Positions 15,693 to 21,004 of a DNA stretch of 21,004 bases are shown here, in pieces. The first letter of the stretch is position 1. Every line of letters begins with the position of its first letter. The notes under the pieces are model-generated. The model had not been told where the DNA came from. It searched no databases and worked only from the letters and a program-made list of their open reading frames with translations. Source of the DNA: a virus. The stretch is taken from IMG/VR virus record IMGVR_UViG_3300031623_000064, positions 1-21,004 of that record; one strand, 5' to 3'. Both the position numbers and the translations under genes were made by a program.

Positions 15693-15908
15693 CCTTATTT
15701 CGATAATCCCCTTCTTTCGACTGACCTTCACCCTTGCGCTAGGGATATAATACTTGATAGTAGCCTTGACAGTGCTCGCCAGAGATTTCTCTATTGGCGG
15801 CCAGAGCCGAAGAGTGTACATATCCTCTTCTGGGTTACTGTAGCTTACAAGGTCATTGCCGAGCGCTCTGGAGAGCGTGGCGATAACTGTCTTCAAAGAA
15901 CTTTCCAT
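15687..15908 (-). CDS. Probable reverse-strand small gene, 73 aa, unknown function
   Basis: Reading leftwards from ATG 15908 to TAA 15689-15687, this is the only credible reverse-strand gene. Most of it (15693-15855) faces no forward gene, so it is not merely a shadow. The product has a natural composition: MESSLKTVIATLSRALGN, then SNPEEDMYTLRLWPPIEKSL, then TVKATIKYYIPSARVKVSRK and an IIEIRL end. Codons such as AAG, ATC and GTC match those of its neighbours. The fold would be helix-helix-strand-strand, similar in size to small assembly proteins, but I do not recognise it. No good Shine-Dalgarno is visible. Its ATG shares the palindrome CATG (15906-15909) with one possible terminase start. 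The competing view is a non-coding promoter region for terminase. Confidence 0.5.
   Translation of the reverse strand: MESSLKTVIATLSRALGNDLVSYSNPEEDMYTLRLWPPIEKSLASTVKATIKYYIPSARVKVSRKKGIIEIRL
15746..15751 (+). promoter_or_regulatory. Possible -10 box upstream of terminase (TATAAT)
   Basis: A perfect TATAAT occurs at 15746-15751 with only a weak CTGACC at 15721-15726 (19-base spacing). A perfect TTGACA follows at 15766-15771, with a weak TCTATT 18 bases further on. Neither is a complete promoter, and both lie within the probable reverse-strand gene, where they may simply be codons. Confidence 0.2.
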
Positions 15909-17538
15909 GCTGGGCTTCGATAAAACCAAGGAAGAGCGGGACGCAGATCTTGACTTGCTCAAGATGTTCCCGAGCGAGTTTGTCTCAGAGTTCGTCAACA
16001 TGCCGAACCGCGGGACACTTGAGAAGTTCTCGTTTGTCGGCAGAGAGTATCTTATCCCAATCTACGACACTCCGCACCAACGAGTGCTTCTGAAGTGTGG
16101 CCGACAGGTTGAGAAGAGCACGACCCTTGGCAACATTACCCTTACGTACGCAATGCTACGCAGGCATTTTCGGTCTCTCTTCGTTAGCCCCACACAGCAG
16201 CAGACAGAGACATTCTCCCGCGACAGAATTTCCACCCCTATAGAGCTATCCGACAAGCTCAATATATTCTTGCAGGGCGCGGCGACCAAGGACAACGTCC
16301 TGTACAAGAAGTTCATTACGGGCTCTGATATGACGTTCCGGTATGCCTTTCTTCATGCAGACCGTGTTCGTGGCATCTCCGCAGATATGCTTCTGCTTGA
16401 CGAGATCCAAGACGTGCTCACCGAGGTCATCCCGGTTATCGAGGAGGCACTGGCGCACTCGCCGTTCAAGATCTTAAGGTACTCTGGCACGCCCAAGAGC
16501 ACTGACAACACAATCGACTACTACTGGAACCAGTTCAGCACTCAGAACGAGTGGGCGATTCCCTGTGATGGCTGCAATAAGTGGAACATCGTTGGGCTAG
16601 ACAACATCGGGGATACGGGCCTCATCTGCTCTAAGTGTGGGCGCGCTATAAACCCGCAGCACCCGAGAGCGGCCTGGGTCTCGATGAGATCTCCATCGTG
16701 GATAAGGAATCCCCCCATAAGCAAACCGTTCGAGGGGTACAGGATCCCACAGGTCATCGCGCCGTGGATTGAGTGGTCGGATATCCTGGACAAGAAGAAG
16801 CGGTACTCCCAAGCACAGTTCTATAACGAGGTTCTTGGGCTGGGCTATGACTCAGCTTCAAAGCCACTTACACGTGATACGCTGATGGCGTGTTGCGAAG
16901 GTGGCCCCAGCATGAGCAAGGCCCACGCCCTGGCCATCAGAAACAGCCCTGTTTTTATGGGCATAGACTGGGGTACCGGGGAGAACACCTATACGGTCTT
17001 GTGTATCGGCACGTACATCAAAGACAAGTTCACCTACCTGTACTTCAAGCGTTATGAGGGCGAAGAGGCCTCGCCAGAGCCGATGATGGCTGAGATCAGA
17101 AAACTCATAGACAAGTACAGCATCGCCATTGTGGGAGTTGACTACGGCGGAGGCTTCGACAGAAATGACCAGCTAATACGGTCATTTGGGATTACCCGCA
17201 TCGCCCGATATCAATACGTGAACACAAAACGATTATACTTTGATAAGCACCTGCACAGGTTTATGGTTAACAGGACGGAAGCGCTGATGTCTATCGTCAA
17301 CGCGCTCAACAGAAAAGATGAGATCAGGCTCCCGCGGTGGGAAGATTTTGAGACACCTTTTGCCAGTGACCTTCTCGCTATCTACAGCGAATACAATGAG
17401 GCCAGAAGAACAACTGTCATCGACAGGACGCCAGGAACTACAGATGACACGCTACACGCGATGACATACTGTTTTTTAGCATCTATGATAAGACACCCCC
17501 GGCCTGATATCATGATGCCCACAGGTCGGGAAAAATAG
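15907..17538 (+). CDS. terL: Phage terminase large subunit (ATPase and nuclease), 543 aa
   Basis: The packaging motor that drives DNA into the prohead and cuts it. With ATG 15907 as residue 1, the Walker A region is CGRQVEKSTT from 64 (K70, S71, T72). Walker B with the catalytic acid is MLLLDEIQD, with D165 and E166. A zinc-ribbon insertion has C220, C223, C241 and C244, as in GpA-type terminases. The RNase H-like nuclease follows, with D354 in FMGIDWGTG, D412 in VGVDYGGG, and TTDDTLHA with D513 and D514. All key residues are present, so it should be active. GTG 15877 (553 aa) is an alternative start, with GGAG only three bases away; ATG 15907 lacks a good site but abuts the reverse-strand ATG. 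No obvious small terminase is next to it. Confidence 0.95.
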   Translation: MLGFDKTKEERDADLDLLKMFPSEFVSEFVNMPNRGTLEKFSFVGREYLIPIYDTPHQRVLLKCGRQVEKSTTLGNITLTYAMLRRHFRSLFVSPTQQQTETFSRDRISTPIELSDKLNIFLQGAATKDNVLYKKFITGSDMTFRYAFLHADRVRGISADMLLLDEIQDVLTEVIPVIEEALAHSPFKILRYSGTPKSTDNTIDYYWNQFSTQNEWAIPCDGCNKWNIVGLDNIGDTGLICSKCGRAINPQHPRAAWVSMRSPSWIRNPPISKPFEGYRIPQVIAPWIEWSDILDKKKRYSQAQFYNEVLGLGYDSASKPLTRDTLMACCEGGPSMSKAHALAIRNSPVFMGIDWGTGENTYTVLCIGTYIKDKFTYLYFKRYEGEEASPEPMMAEIRKLIDKYSIAIVGVDYGGGFDRNDQLIRSFGITRIARYQYVNTKRLYFDKHLHRFMVNRTEALMSIVNALNRKDEIRLPRWEDFETPFASDLLAIYSEYNEARRTTVIDRTPGTTDDTLHAMTYCFLASMIRHPRPDIMMPTGREK

Positions 17539-17547
17539 AGGTGCCAA

Positions 17548-18603
17548 ATGAGCGAGTTTGAACAATATCTTACCTCTGGCGGTAAATCAGAGGTTTCTCC
17601 TGGGTCCCTCAGACACATGGGGAAAAAAGCGGCTCGTCTCTATCTTGCCGAAAAGGTTCCGCTTAATGACGCGATCTCTTCGATGGCAAAAGAGGCGTCA
17701 TTGAGCCTGGAGCAAATCAAGCGGGTGGCAGAGTACGCCAATAACGACACGTTCTCCGTACTGTTCAAGCAGGGCGCCTCGAAGAACATCACGTTCCCGA
17801 TGGCAGACTCTTCGGCAATTGCTCAGCTGGTTGAAGAAGAAGGCAAGGACAAGATCTCTACTGTCTTCATGATCCCGAAAGAGCGATACATCCCTGGCCA
17901 AGAGCTTGCAGATCTGGCTGTAGCCTTTGGTTACAGCGGGATCGAGAAGACTGCGTCCGTTGACAAGACAGCGGCCAAGCAAGAGTTCTTAAGGCTACAC
18001 CACACCGCAAAGCACCTGCAGTCTGACCTAGAGGTGCTGGGGACGGTCTTCAAAGACAAGCTCTACAATCTGGGGACACTCTGCAAGGAGGCCGCGCGCG
18101 AGGGAAATTATGCCCACGTAATTGGCGCAGCCATTGAGGCTGGCGGGCCCTCCCCCGGCCTTGTCGGGGTTATCTCGGACGAGCTTGGTGAGTTGATCGA
18201 GTTTGGGCAAATGGAGAAGCTCGCCATGCACGGCATGGCTATGCAGGCCAATCCCATTTCTGGCCTGACGGCGGAACTGGAGGGGGTTTCCAGCAAGCTC
18301 ATGTCCACGCAAGAGGCGGTGGGTAGAACCCAGATGGCGATGAGTGAGCTGCTTGGTATTCTTCGTGGGCCAGAGGGGCCGCAGGGGGCGTCTGATCTGT
18401 TCTCGGGCCAGGGCGGAATGCAGATGCCTGTCGGGCCTCCGCAGGGCGGAGGGCCGATGCCCGCCCCAATGCCAGGAGGTCCACCGATGTCCGGTATGGG
18501 CGGCGGAGGGCCGATGTCCGGTATGGGCGGCGGACAGGCAATGCCCGCCCCAATGCCAGGAGGTCCACCGATGTCCGGTATGGGCGGCGGAGGGATGGGA
18601 TGA
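17548..18603 (+). CDS. 351-aa structural-region protein with Pro/Gly/Met repeat tail
   Basis: The ATG is preceded by AGAGG six bases upstream and lies ten bases after terminase. Residues about 40-95 (SSMAKEASLSLEQIKRVAEY, then FSVLFKQG and ITFPMADSSAI) form a short module that I associate with structural-region proteins of other large tailed phages, though I cannot verify it. Residues 135-270 are largely helical. From about 273 the protein becomes a Pro/Gly/Met-rich tail built on a 54-bp DNA repeat. The K-x-A-[AGS] motif occurs at K26, K48, K134, K140 and K180 (IEKTASVDKTAA holds two). No catalytic motif or membrane span is seen. It is probably a virion or head-assembly protein. Its last bases overlap the next start (ATGA). 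Confidence 0.9.
   Translation: MSEFEQYLTSGGKSEVSPGSLRHMGKKAARLYLAEKVPLNDAISSMAKEASLSLEQIKRVAEYANNDTFSVLFKQGASKNITFPMADSSAIAQLVEEEGKDKISTVFMIPKERYIPGQELADLAVAFGYSGIEKTASVDKTAAKQEFLRLHHTAKHLQSDLEVLGTVFKDKLYNLGTLCKEAAREGNYAHVIGAAIEAGGPSPGLVGVISDELGELIEFGQMEKLAMHGMAMQANPISGLTAELEGVSSKLMSTQEAVGRTQMAMSELLGILRGPEGPQGASDLFSGQGGMQMPVGPPQGGGPMPAPMPGGPPMSGMGGGGPMSGMGGGQAMPAPMPGGPPMSGMGGGGMG
18457..18594 (+). repeat. Direct repeats encoding the Pro/Gly/Met tail
   Basis: A 54-base unit at 18457-18510 recurs identically at 18541-18594. The core ccgatgtccggtatgggcgg (24 bases with its continuation) occurs three times, starting at 18484, 18511 and 18568. The unit encodes MPAPMPGGPPMSGMGGGG. Perfect identity suggests recent duplication, and the array could vary in length between relatives. 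Confidence 0.9.
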
Positions 18604-19259
18604 GCCCAGAGGCGCCATTCCTAAAAACGGCAGCTAATCCACCAGACCTCCTTGATAAGTTCAGAGAGCGGTTTGTGGTTGGGCTGAAACGTGACCCAGT
18701 AACCAAAGAGGTTATTGGCCGTAACGCGCTACTTGGCTCACAGTCCGCCTTGGCGGAAGCCCTTCGGCGCGAGTGGGCGTTCCCATCCCGTGTTGCCGGA
18801 GCGCCCTTTAGATGGGCGGGTGGCGGCCTCAAAAACATCATGCTTGGCAGGCCAGAGGGCTCGCTGATGTCTCCTGTTCGGGGAAAGAGGCTTCGCCCAG
18901 TTCCTGGAGGGGCGGGCAAGGGCCTTATCGAGATCGGAGCAGATGAATACGGCGCCCTCAAAGAGCGTGGCGGCGCAGAGCTAAAGCGTGGGAAGATTGG
19001 CGGAAGATCAGTCTTCTACAAGAGGAAATACATCCCTGGCGGGCTGGTCGGCGGCGCAATGAAGCACCCGGTCCTGGCAGGCGGCGGCGCTTTACTTGCC
19101 TACTACTTGATGAAGAATCCGTCGATGCGCGCACCCGCAGGCCAAATGGCCACCGGGCTTGTTCCACAGCTTCCACATAGCCAACTATCTGATGATGTTG
19201 CCCGGATGTGGGGACAGCAACGCAACCAGTCGAATCCACTCCAACGAGACGCTTGGTAA
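18600..19259 (+). CDS. Basic Gly-rich protein with one membrane-like span, 219 aa
   Basis: Starts with an ATGA overlap and has GGAGG about seven bases upstream. The N-terminus SPEAPFLKTAANPPDLL carries the F-x-K-T-A-A motif (K9) seen in neighbours. Residues 20-145 are basic and Gly-rich (RFVVGLKRDPVTKEVIGRNA, then GGRSVFYKRKYIPGG). Residues about 147-171 (GGLVGGAMKHPVLAGGGALL and AYYLM) could span a membrane. Near the C-terminus DDVARMWGQQRNQ contains a [MI]-W-[GA]-x-Q-R motif that recurs in the next two genes. I do not recognise a family. Composition and position suggest a minor virion or internal protein. Confidence 0.85.
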   Translation: MSPEAPFLKTAANPPDLLDKFRERFVVGLKRDPVTKEVIGRNALLGSQSALAEALRREWAFPSRVAGAPFRWAGGGLKNIMLGRPEGSLMSPVRGKRLRPVPGGAGKGLIEIGADEYGALKERGGAELKRGKIGGRSVFYKRKYIPGGLVGGAMKHPVLAGGGALLAYYLMKNPSMRAPAGQMATGLVPQLPHSQLSDDVARMWGQQRNQSNPLQRDAW

Positions 19260-19264
19260 AATCA

Positions 19265-20149
19265 ATGAATAAAGAAGACATTAAGCATATGCTCTCTGAG
19301 AAACTTGCCGGCAACCGGACAGGCCGCAAGAAAACCCGAGCACTCAAGATACAGCAGACGGCGGCTGATCCGGCGCTTAATCAGATGTGGGCCAAGCAGC
19401 GCAGAAGAGCAAAGCGGAAGTTTAAGCAGCAGATGAAGGGCATGGGGCAGGTCCAGCAGGCGGGCGGCACACCGCCGCCTCCACCGAAGTTCAGACAGCC
19501 CTCAGCTAAGCCCGCAGCCGCGAACACGGCTGCAAAAGAGTCGCTTAAGGATATTATGAAGTCGTGGAGTAAGGGGGTTAGCAAGTCTGCCCTTAACCCG
19601 GAAGCTATCGGCAAGGGGCTCGCAAAGGGCCTTGGCGTAGCCGGCATTGCTGCTCTTGGGGCGAAGGGCCTTGACCTGCCTGGAGCAATAGCCAAGAAGT
19701 TCGCGCCCAAGAAGACGCTGACTCAGAAGCTGCTTGCTGCAGGTAGCCCAGGACGGAAAGCGCTCATGTTTGGCGCTGGTGCCGCGGGGATCATGGCCGG
19801 TATCAAGGGGCTGGAAGCAGGGTCAGACGCGATCATCGATCCGATCAAGAAGAAGCGCTCGTATAACAAGATGATGGACGACAATTCTTTCCTCAAAAAA
19901 GAGAAGGGCAGAGACGTCAAGCGCATCTTCAGTACGCTCTACCGGTTCAACCCGAAGATGGCGGGAGATCCGCTTGTGGCCGGTTCGTTCCTCAGAAGAG
20001 CACTGCAGTTCAAGGAAGAGGGAATCCAACCGGTGGACATCAAGACCTTGACCGAGGCCGCAAAGAACGTCGCGCAGACCAAAAATAAGGGCTCGCTGCT
20101 CAGAGATGCCTTTATCGGCTCAGGGGCCGATTTATCTAGTTTTGCATAG
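19265..20149 (+). CDS. Basic Ala/Gly-rich protein with apolar helices, 294 aa
   Basis: ATG 19265 (MNKEDIKHMLSEKLAGN) is preferred over an upstream GTG at 19208, which would overlap the preceding gene by 52 bases; no strong Shine-Dalgarno is seen. Residues 20-60 are very basic and contain LNQMWAKQRRRAKRKFKQQ, with the W-x-x-Q-R motif. A Pro-rich linker (GGTPPPPPKF) follows. Apolar Gly/Ala helices lie at about 113-140 and 167-190 (ALMFGAGAAGIMAGIKGL). The C-terminal domain (SYNKMMDDNSFLKKEKGRD, then IFSTLYRFNPKMAGDPLVAG and an amphipathic helix) looks globular. K13 in SEKLAG fits the K-x-A-[AGS] pattern. It resembles the 615-residue protein at 11859-13706 in style. A possible internal or ejected virion protein; no family recognised. 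Confidence 0.85.
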   Translation: MNKEDIKHMLSEKLAGNRTGRKKTRALKIQQTAADPALNQMWAKQRRRAKRKFKQQMKGMGQVQQAGGTPPPPPKFRQPSAKPAAANTAAKESLKDIMKSWSKGVSKSALNPEAIGKGLAKGLGVAGIAALGAKGLDLPGAIAKKFAPKKTLTQKLLAAGSPGRKALMFGAGAAGIMAGIKGLEAGSDAIIDPIKKKRSYNKMMDDNSFLKKEKGRDVKRIFSTLYRFNPKMAGDPLVAGSFLRRALQFKEEGIQPVDIKTLTEAAKNVAQTKNKGSLLRDAFIGSGADLSSFA

Positions 20150-20160
20150 TATTACTATGC
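20144..20160 (+). other. Perfect short hairpin at the stop codon
   Basis: GCATAGT and ACTATGC pair as a 7-bp stem around a 3-base loop (ATT). The stem contains the TAG stop of the preceding gene. No T-tract follows on either strand, so it is not a classical terminator. It may affect translation or mRNA stability, or be chance. Confidence 0.35.
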
Positions 20161-20179
20161 GCTATCTTGAAGTATTATC

Positions 20180-20335
20180 ATGGCGAAGAGACACATATGG
20201 GGCAACCAGCGCCCTAGTGACACCAAGAAGAAGAAAACGAGACAAGGGTCTAGTAAGTTTTCAAAAACTGGTAATCCCGGGCCATCTGGCGGGAACAAGG
20301 GCTACCGCAAACCAAACCGAGGACAGGGCAAATGA
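20180..20335 (+). CDS. Very small basic protein, 51 aa
   Basis: The frame runs from ATG 20180 to TGA 20333-20335, and the stop overlaps the next ATG (AAATGA), as at other junctions here. The product begins MAKRHIWGNQRPSDTKKKKT and ends GNKGYRKPNRGQGK. It is almost entirely Lys, Arg, Gly, Ser and Asn. Small basic phage proteins ending in a 'YRGQGK'-like tail are, as I recall, common in tailed phages, without known function. IWGNQR matches the W-x-x-Q-R motif of the two preceding genes. It fills a space otherwise without a gene. TGAAG about nine bases upstream is a weak ribosome-binding site. RNA or DNA binding is plausible from charge alone. Confidence 0.7.
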   Translation: MAKRHIWGNQRPSDTKKKKTRQGSSKFSKTGNPGPSGGNKGYRKPNRGQGK

Positions 20336-20736
20336 ACTCATTAGAGAAGTACGCAGCTAAGCGCAGGTTAATTGGGCACTTGATCGAGAAGCTGGCAAAC
20401 CAGCCACCTACCCGGTACATGAACCTTCCAGGGGGGACTGTGACTGCCCGCAAGCCGACAATCCCGGAGGGCACTGTTCAGCTTGATACCAGTCCCCAGC
20501 CCGGCTACAAGCGGAACCCAGCGGTAGGCTACAAGGGCGTTTTGCCCACTGGGACTGCCCGGACCACTGCGGCCCCGGCCGTCGAAGGCGCCCCCGTCCT
20601 TTCTCAGGCTGATGTGCGTCCCGGATATCGCCCAGACCTGAGCTATCTCAAAGACCGCGAGAGCCAGACGGCCAAAACGAACAGGCTCTTCCAGCTTCTC
20701 AGCCGTCAGCAACCGCCCACAACTGCAACGAGGTAG
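20332..20736 (+). CDS. Small protein with N-terminal KYAAK module and Pro-rich body, 134 aa
   Basis: The ATG overlaps the previous stop; GAGGA lies about eight bases upstream. The N-terminus MNSLEKYAAKRRLIGHLIEK is a basic amphipathic helix shared with the next two genes. Residues 25-95 form a Pro/Gly/Thr-rich, probably unstructured body with loosely repeated GTV/GTA and PGYK/VGYK units. The C-terminus (SYLKDRESQTAKTNRLFQLL) is helical. No catalytic residues are apparent. The first member of a tandem family; likely a minor structural or decoration-type protein, inferred from context only. Confidence 0.85.
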   Translation: MNSLEKYAAKRRLIGHLIEKLANQPPTRYMNLPGGTVTARKPTIPEGTVQLDTSPQPGYKRNPAVGYKGVLPTGTARTTAAPAVEGAPVLSQADVRPGYRPDLSYLKDRESQTAKTNRLFQLLSRQQPPTTATR

Positions 20737-20741
20737 CTCAG

Positions 20742-20882
20742 ATGAACGCCATAGAGAAGTATGCCGCTAAAAAGAAGCTTGCCAAAGGCTTGCTCGATCT
20801 GCTGTCTAGGGGCAAGCACTACGCCCCTGCGGCTGCAGGTGGTGGTGGTCTCGGTGCTCTTTTAGCCTCAAGAGGTAAATGA
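20742..20882 (+). CDS. Tiny KYAAK-family protein, 46 aa
   Basis: Starts at ATG 20742 with GAGG eight bases upstream and ends at TGA 20880-20882. The product starts MNAIEKYAAKKKLAKGLLDL, closely matching the N-terminus of the preceding gene. It continues through a short Gly/Ala-rich stretch (APAAAGGGGLGALLASRGK). It is a basic helix plus a short apolar Gly-rich tail, which could associate with membrane. It may be a minimal paralogue of its neighbours. Confidence 0.75.
   Translation: MNAIEKYAAKKKLAKGLLDLLSRGKHYAPAAAGGGGLGALLASRGK
20871..20875 (+). promoter_or_regulatory. Ribosome-binding site that favours the GTG start at 20885
   Basis: AGAGG is nine bases before GTG 20885 but only three before the in-frame ATG 20879. 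The GTG start also gives MNSLGKYAAK, aligned exactly with the two preceding paralogues. Confidence 0.5.
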
Positions 20883-20884
20883 AC

Positions 20885-21004
20885 GTGAACTCCTTAGGAA
20901 AATACGCAGCTAAACAGTCTCTCAAAGAGATGCTTTCTCAAGCGGTTTACGGCGCGAAGCCAAGCATTCTTGGTGGAACCGCTCGTGGCGCTGGTATAGG
21001 CGCT
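20885..21004 (+). CDS. KYAAK-family protein, 3' end outside window
   Basis: The third tandem member. From GTG 20885 it reads MNSLGKYAAKQSLKEMLSQA followed by VYGAKPSILGGTARGAGIGA, still open at the window edge (40 codons). ATG 20879 is an alternative start overlapping the previous stop but badly spaced from the AGAGG. The Gly/Ala-rich continuation resembles the apolar stretches of the 294- and 615-residue proteins, so the full gene may be a larger Gly-rich virion protein. Confidence 0.75.
   Translation, partial: MNSLGKYAAKQSLKEMLSQAVYGAKPSILGGTARGAGIGA

Noticed and set aside
15909-16001. Longer start for the reverse-strand gene (ATG 16001).
   Set aside because: The extra 31 residues are antisense to terminase and Ser/Asn-rich, typical of a shadow.
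18028-18618. Long reverse frames with repeated His/Thr/Trp units opposite the Pro/Gly/Met repeats.
   Set aside because: Produced by the forward DNA repeat read backwards; no start signals.
19208-19264. GTG start for the 294-aa gene.
   Set aside because: It overlaps the previous gene by 52 bases in another frame. MNKEDIKHML from ATG 19265 is a more natural N-terminus.
20106-20360. An 84-codon forward frame across the gap after the 294-aa gene.
   Set aside because: It overlaps two neighbours in other frames and lacks natural composition. The 51-aa frame at 20180-20335 fits the operon pattern better.
1-21004. tRNA genes, CRISPR arrays, insertion sequences, integrase or attachment sites.
   Set aside because: I found no cloverleaf, regularly spaced palindromic repeats, transposase motifs or terminal repeats by eye. 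A tRNA scan would be needed to exclude a tRNA fully.

Overview
The window looks like part of the virion-structure and DNA-packaging region of a large tailed bacteriophage, or a prophage or metagenomic contig of one. The supporting evidence is a terminase large subunit (15907-17538), a baseplate-spike-like protein (6852-8246), and a tightly packed, almost entirely rightward gene train. Genes abut or overlap by 1-20 bases (TGATG and ATGA junctions) and many have GGAGG-type ribosome-binding sites, which suits a bacterial host. I see no ribosomal RNA, tRNA, integrase, insertion sequence or CRISPR array. The host cannot be named from this window.

Layout. A 5'-truncated gene with a Pro/Gly-rich linker ends at 380. 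After a roughly 208-base gap comes the most striking gene, 589-6852: one 2087-residue polypeptide containing a complete bacterial-type RNA polymerase beta subunit joined directly to beta-prime. It has the NADFDGD catalytic motif, bridge helix, trigger loop and one four-cysteine zinc site. It is joined by a stop-start overlap to a baseplate-spike-like gene, a small proline-rich protein, and a 665-residue protein full of a repeated hydrophobic-x-K-[TVIE]-A-[AGS] motif. Then come two unrecognised genes, a 615-residue Gly/Ala-rich protein with membrane-like segments, and a SNF2-type helicase/ATPase (13708-15480). The helicase C-terminus is overlapped by a +1-frame Cys-rich ORF. Next are a small candidate membrane ORF, a probable reverse-strand ORF (15687-15908), and terminase. 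Downstream of terminase are a 351-residue protein with a Pro/Gly/Met repeat tail, two Gly-rich basic proteins with membrane-like stretches, a 51-residue basic protein, and three tandem small genes whose products all begin MN-x-[LI]-[EG]-KYAAK. The last of these runs off the window.

How the genes may work together (inference). The polymerase sits inside an apparently structural operon rather than among replication genes, so it could be a virion-packaged or late-expressed enzyme. The K-x-A-[AGS] motif recurs in several structural candidates, and a related form lies near the N-terminus of the SNF2 ATPase. It may be a shared processing or virion-targeting signal. The polymerase itself shows no evident copy. 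No alpha, omega or sigma subunit is visible here.
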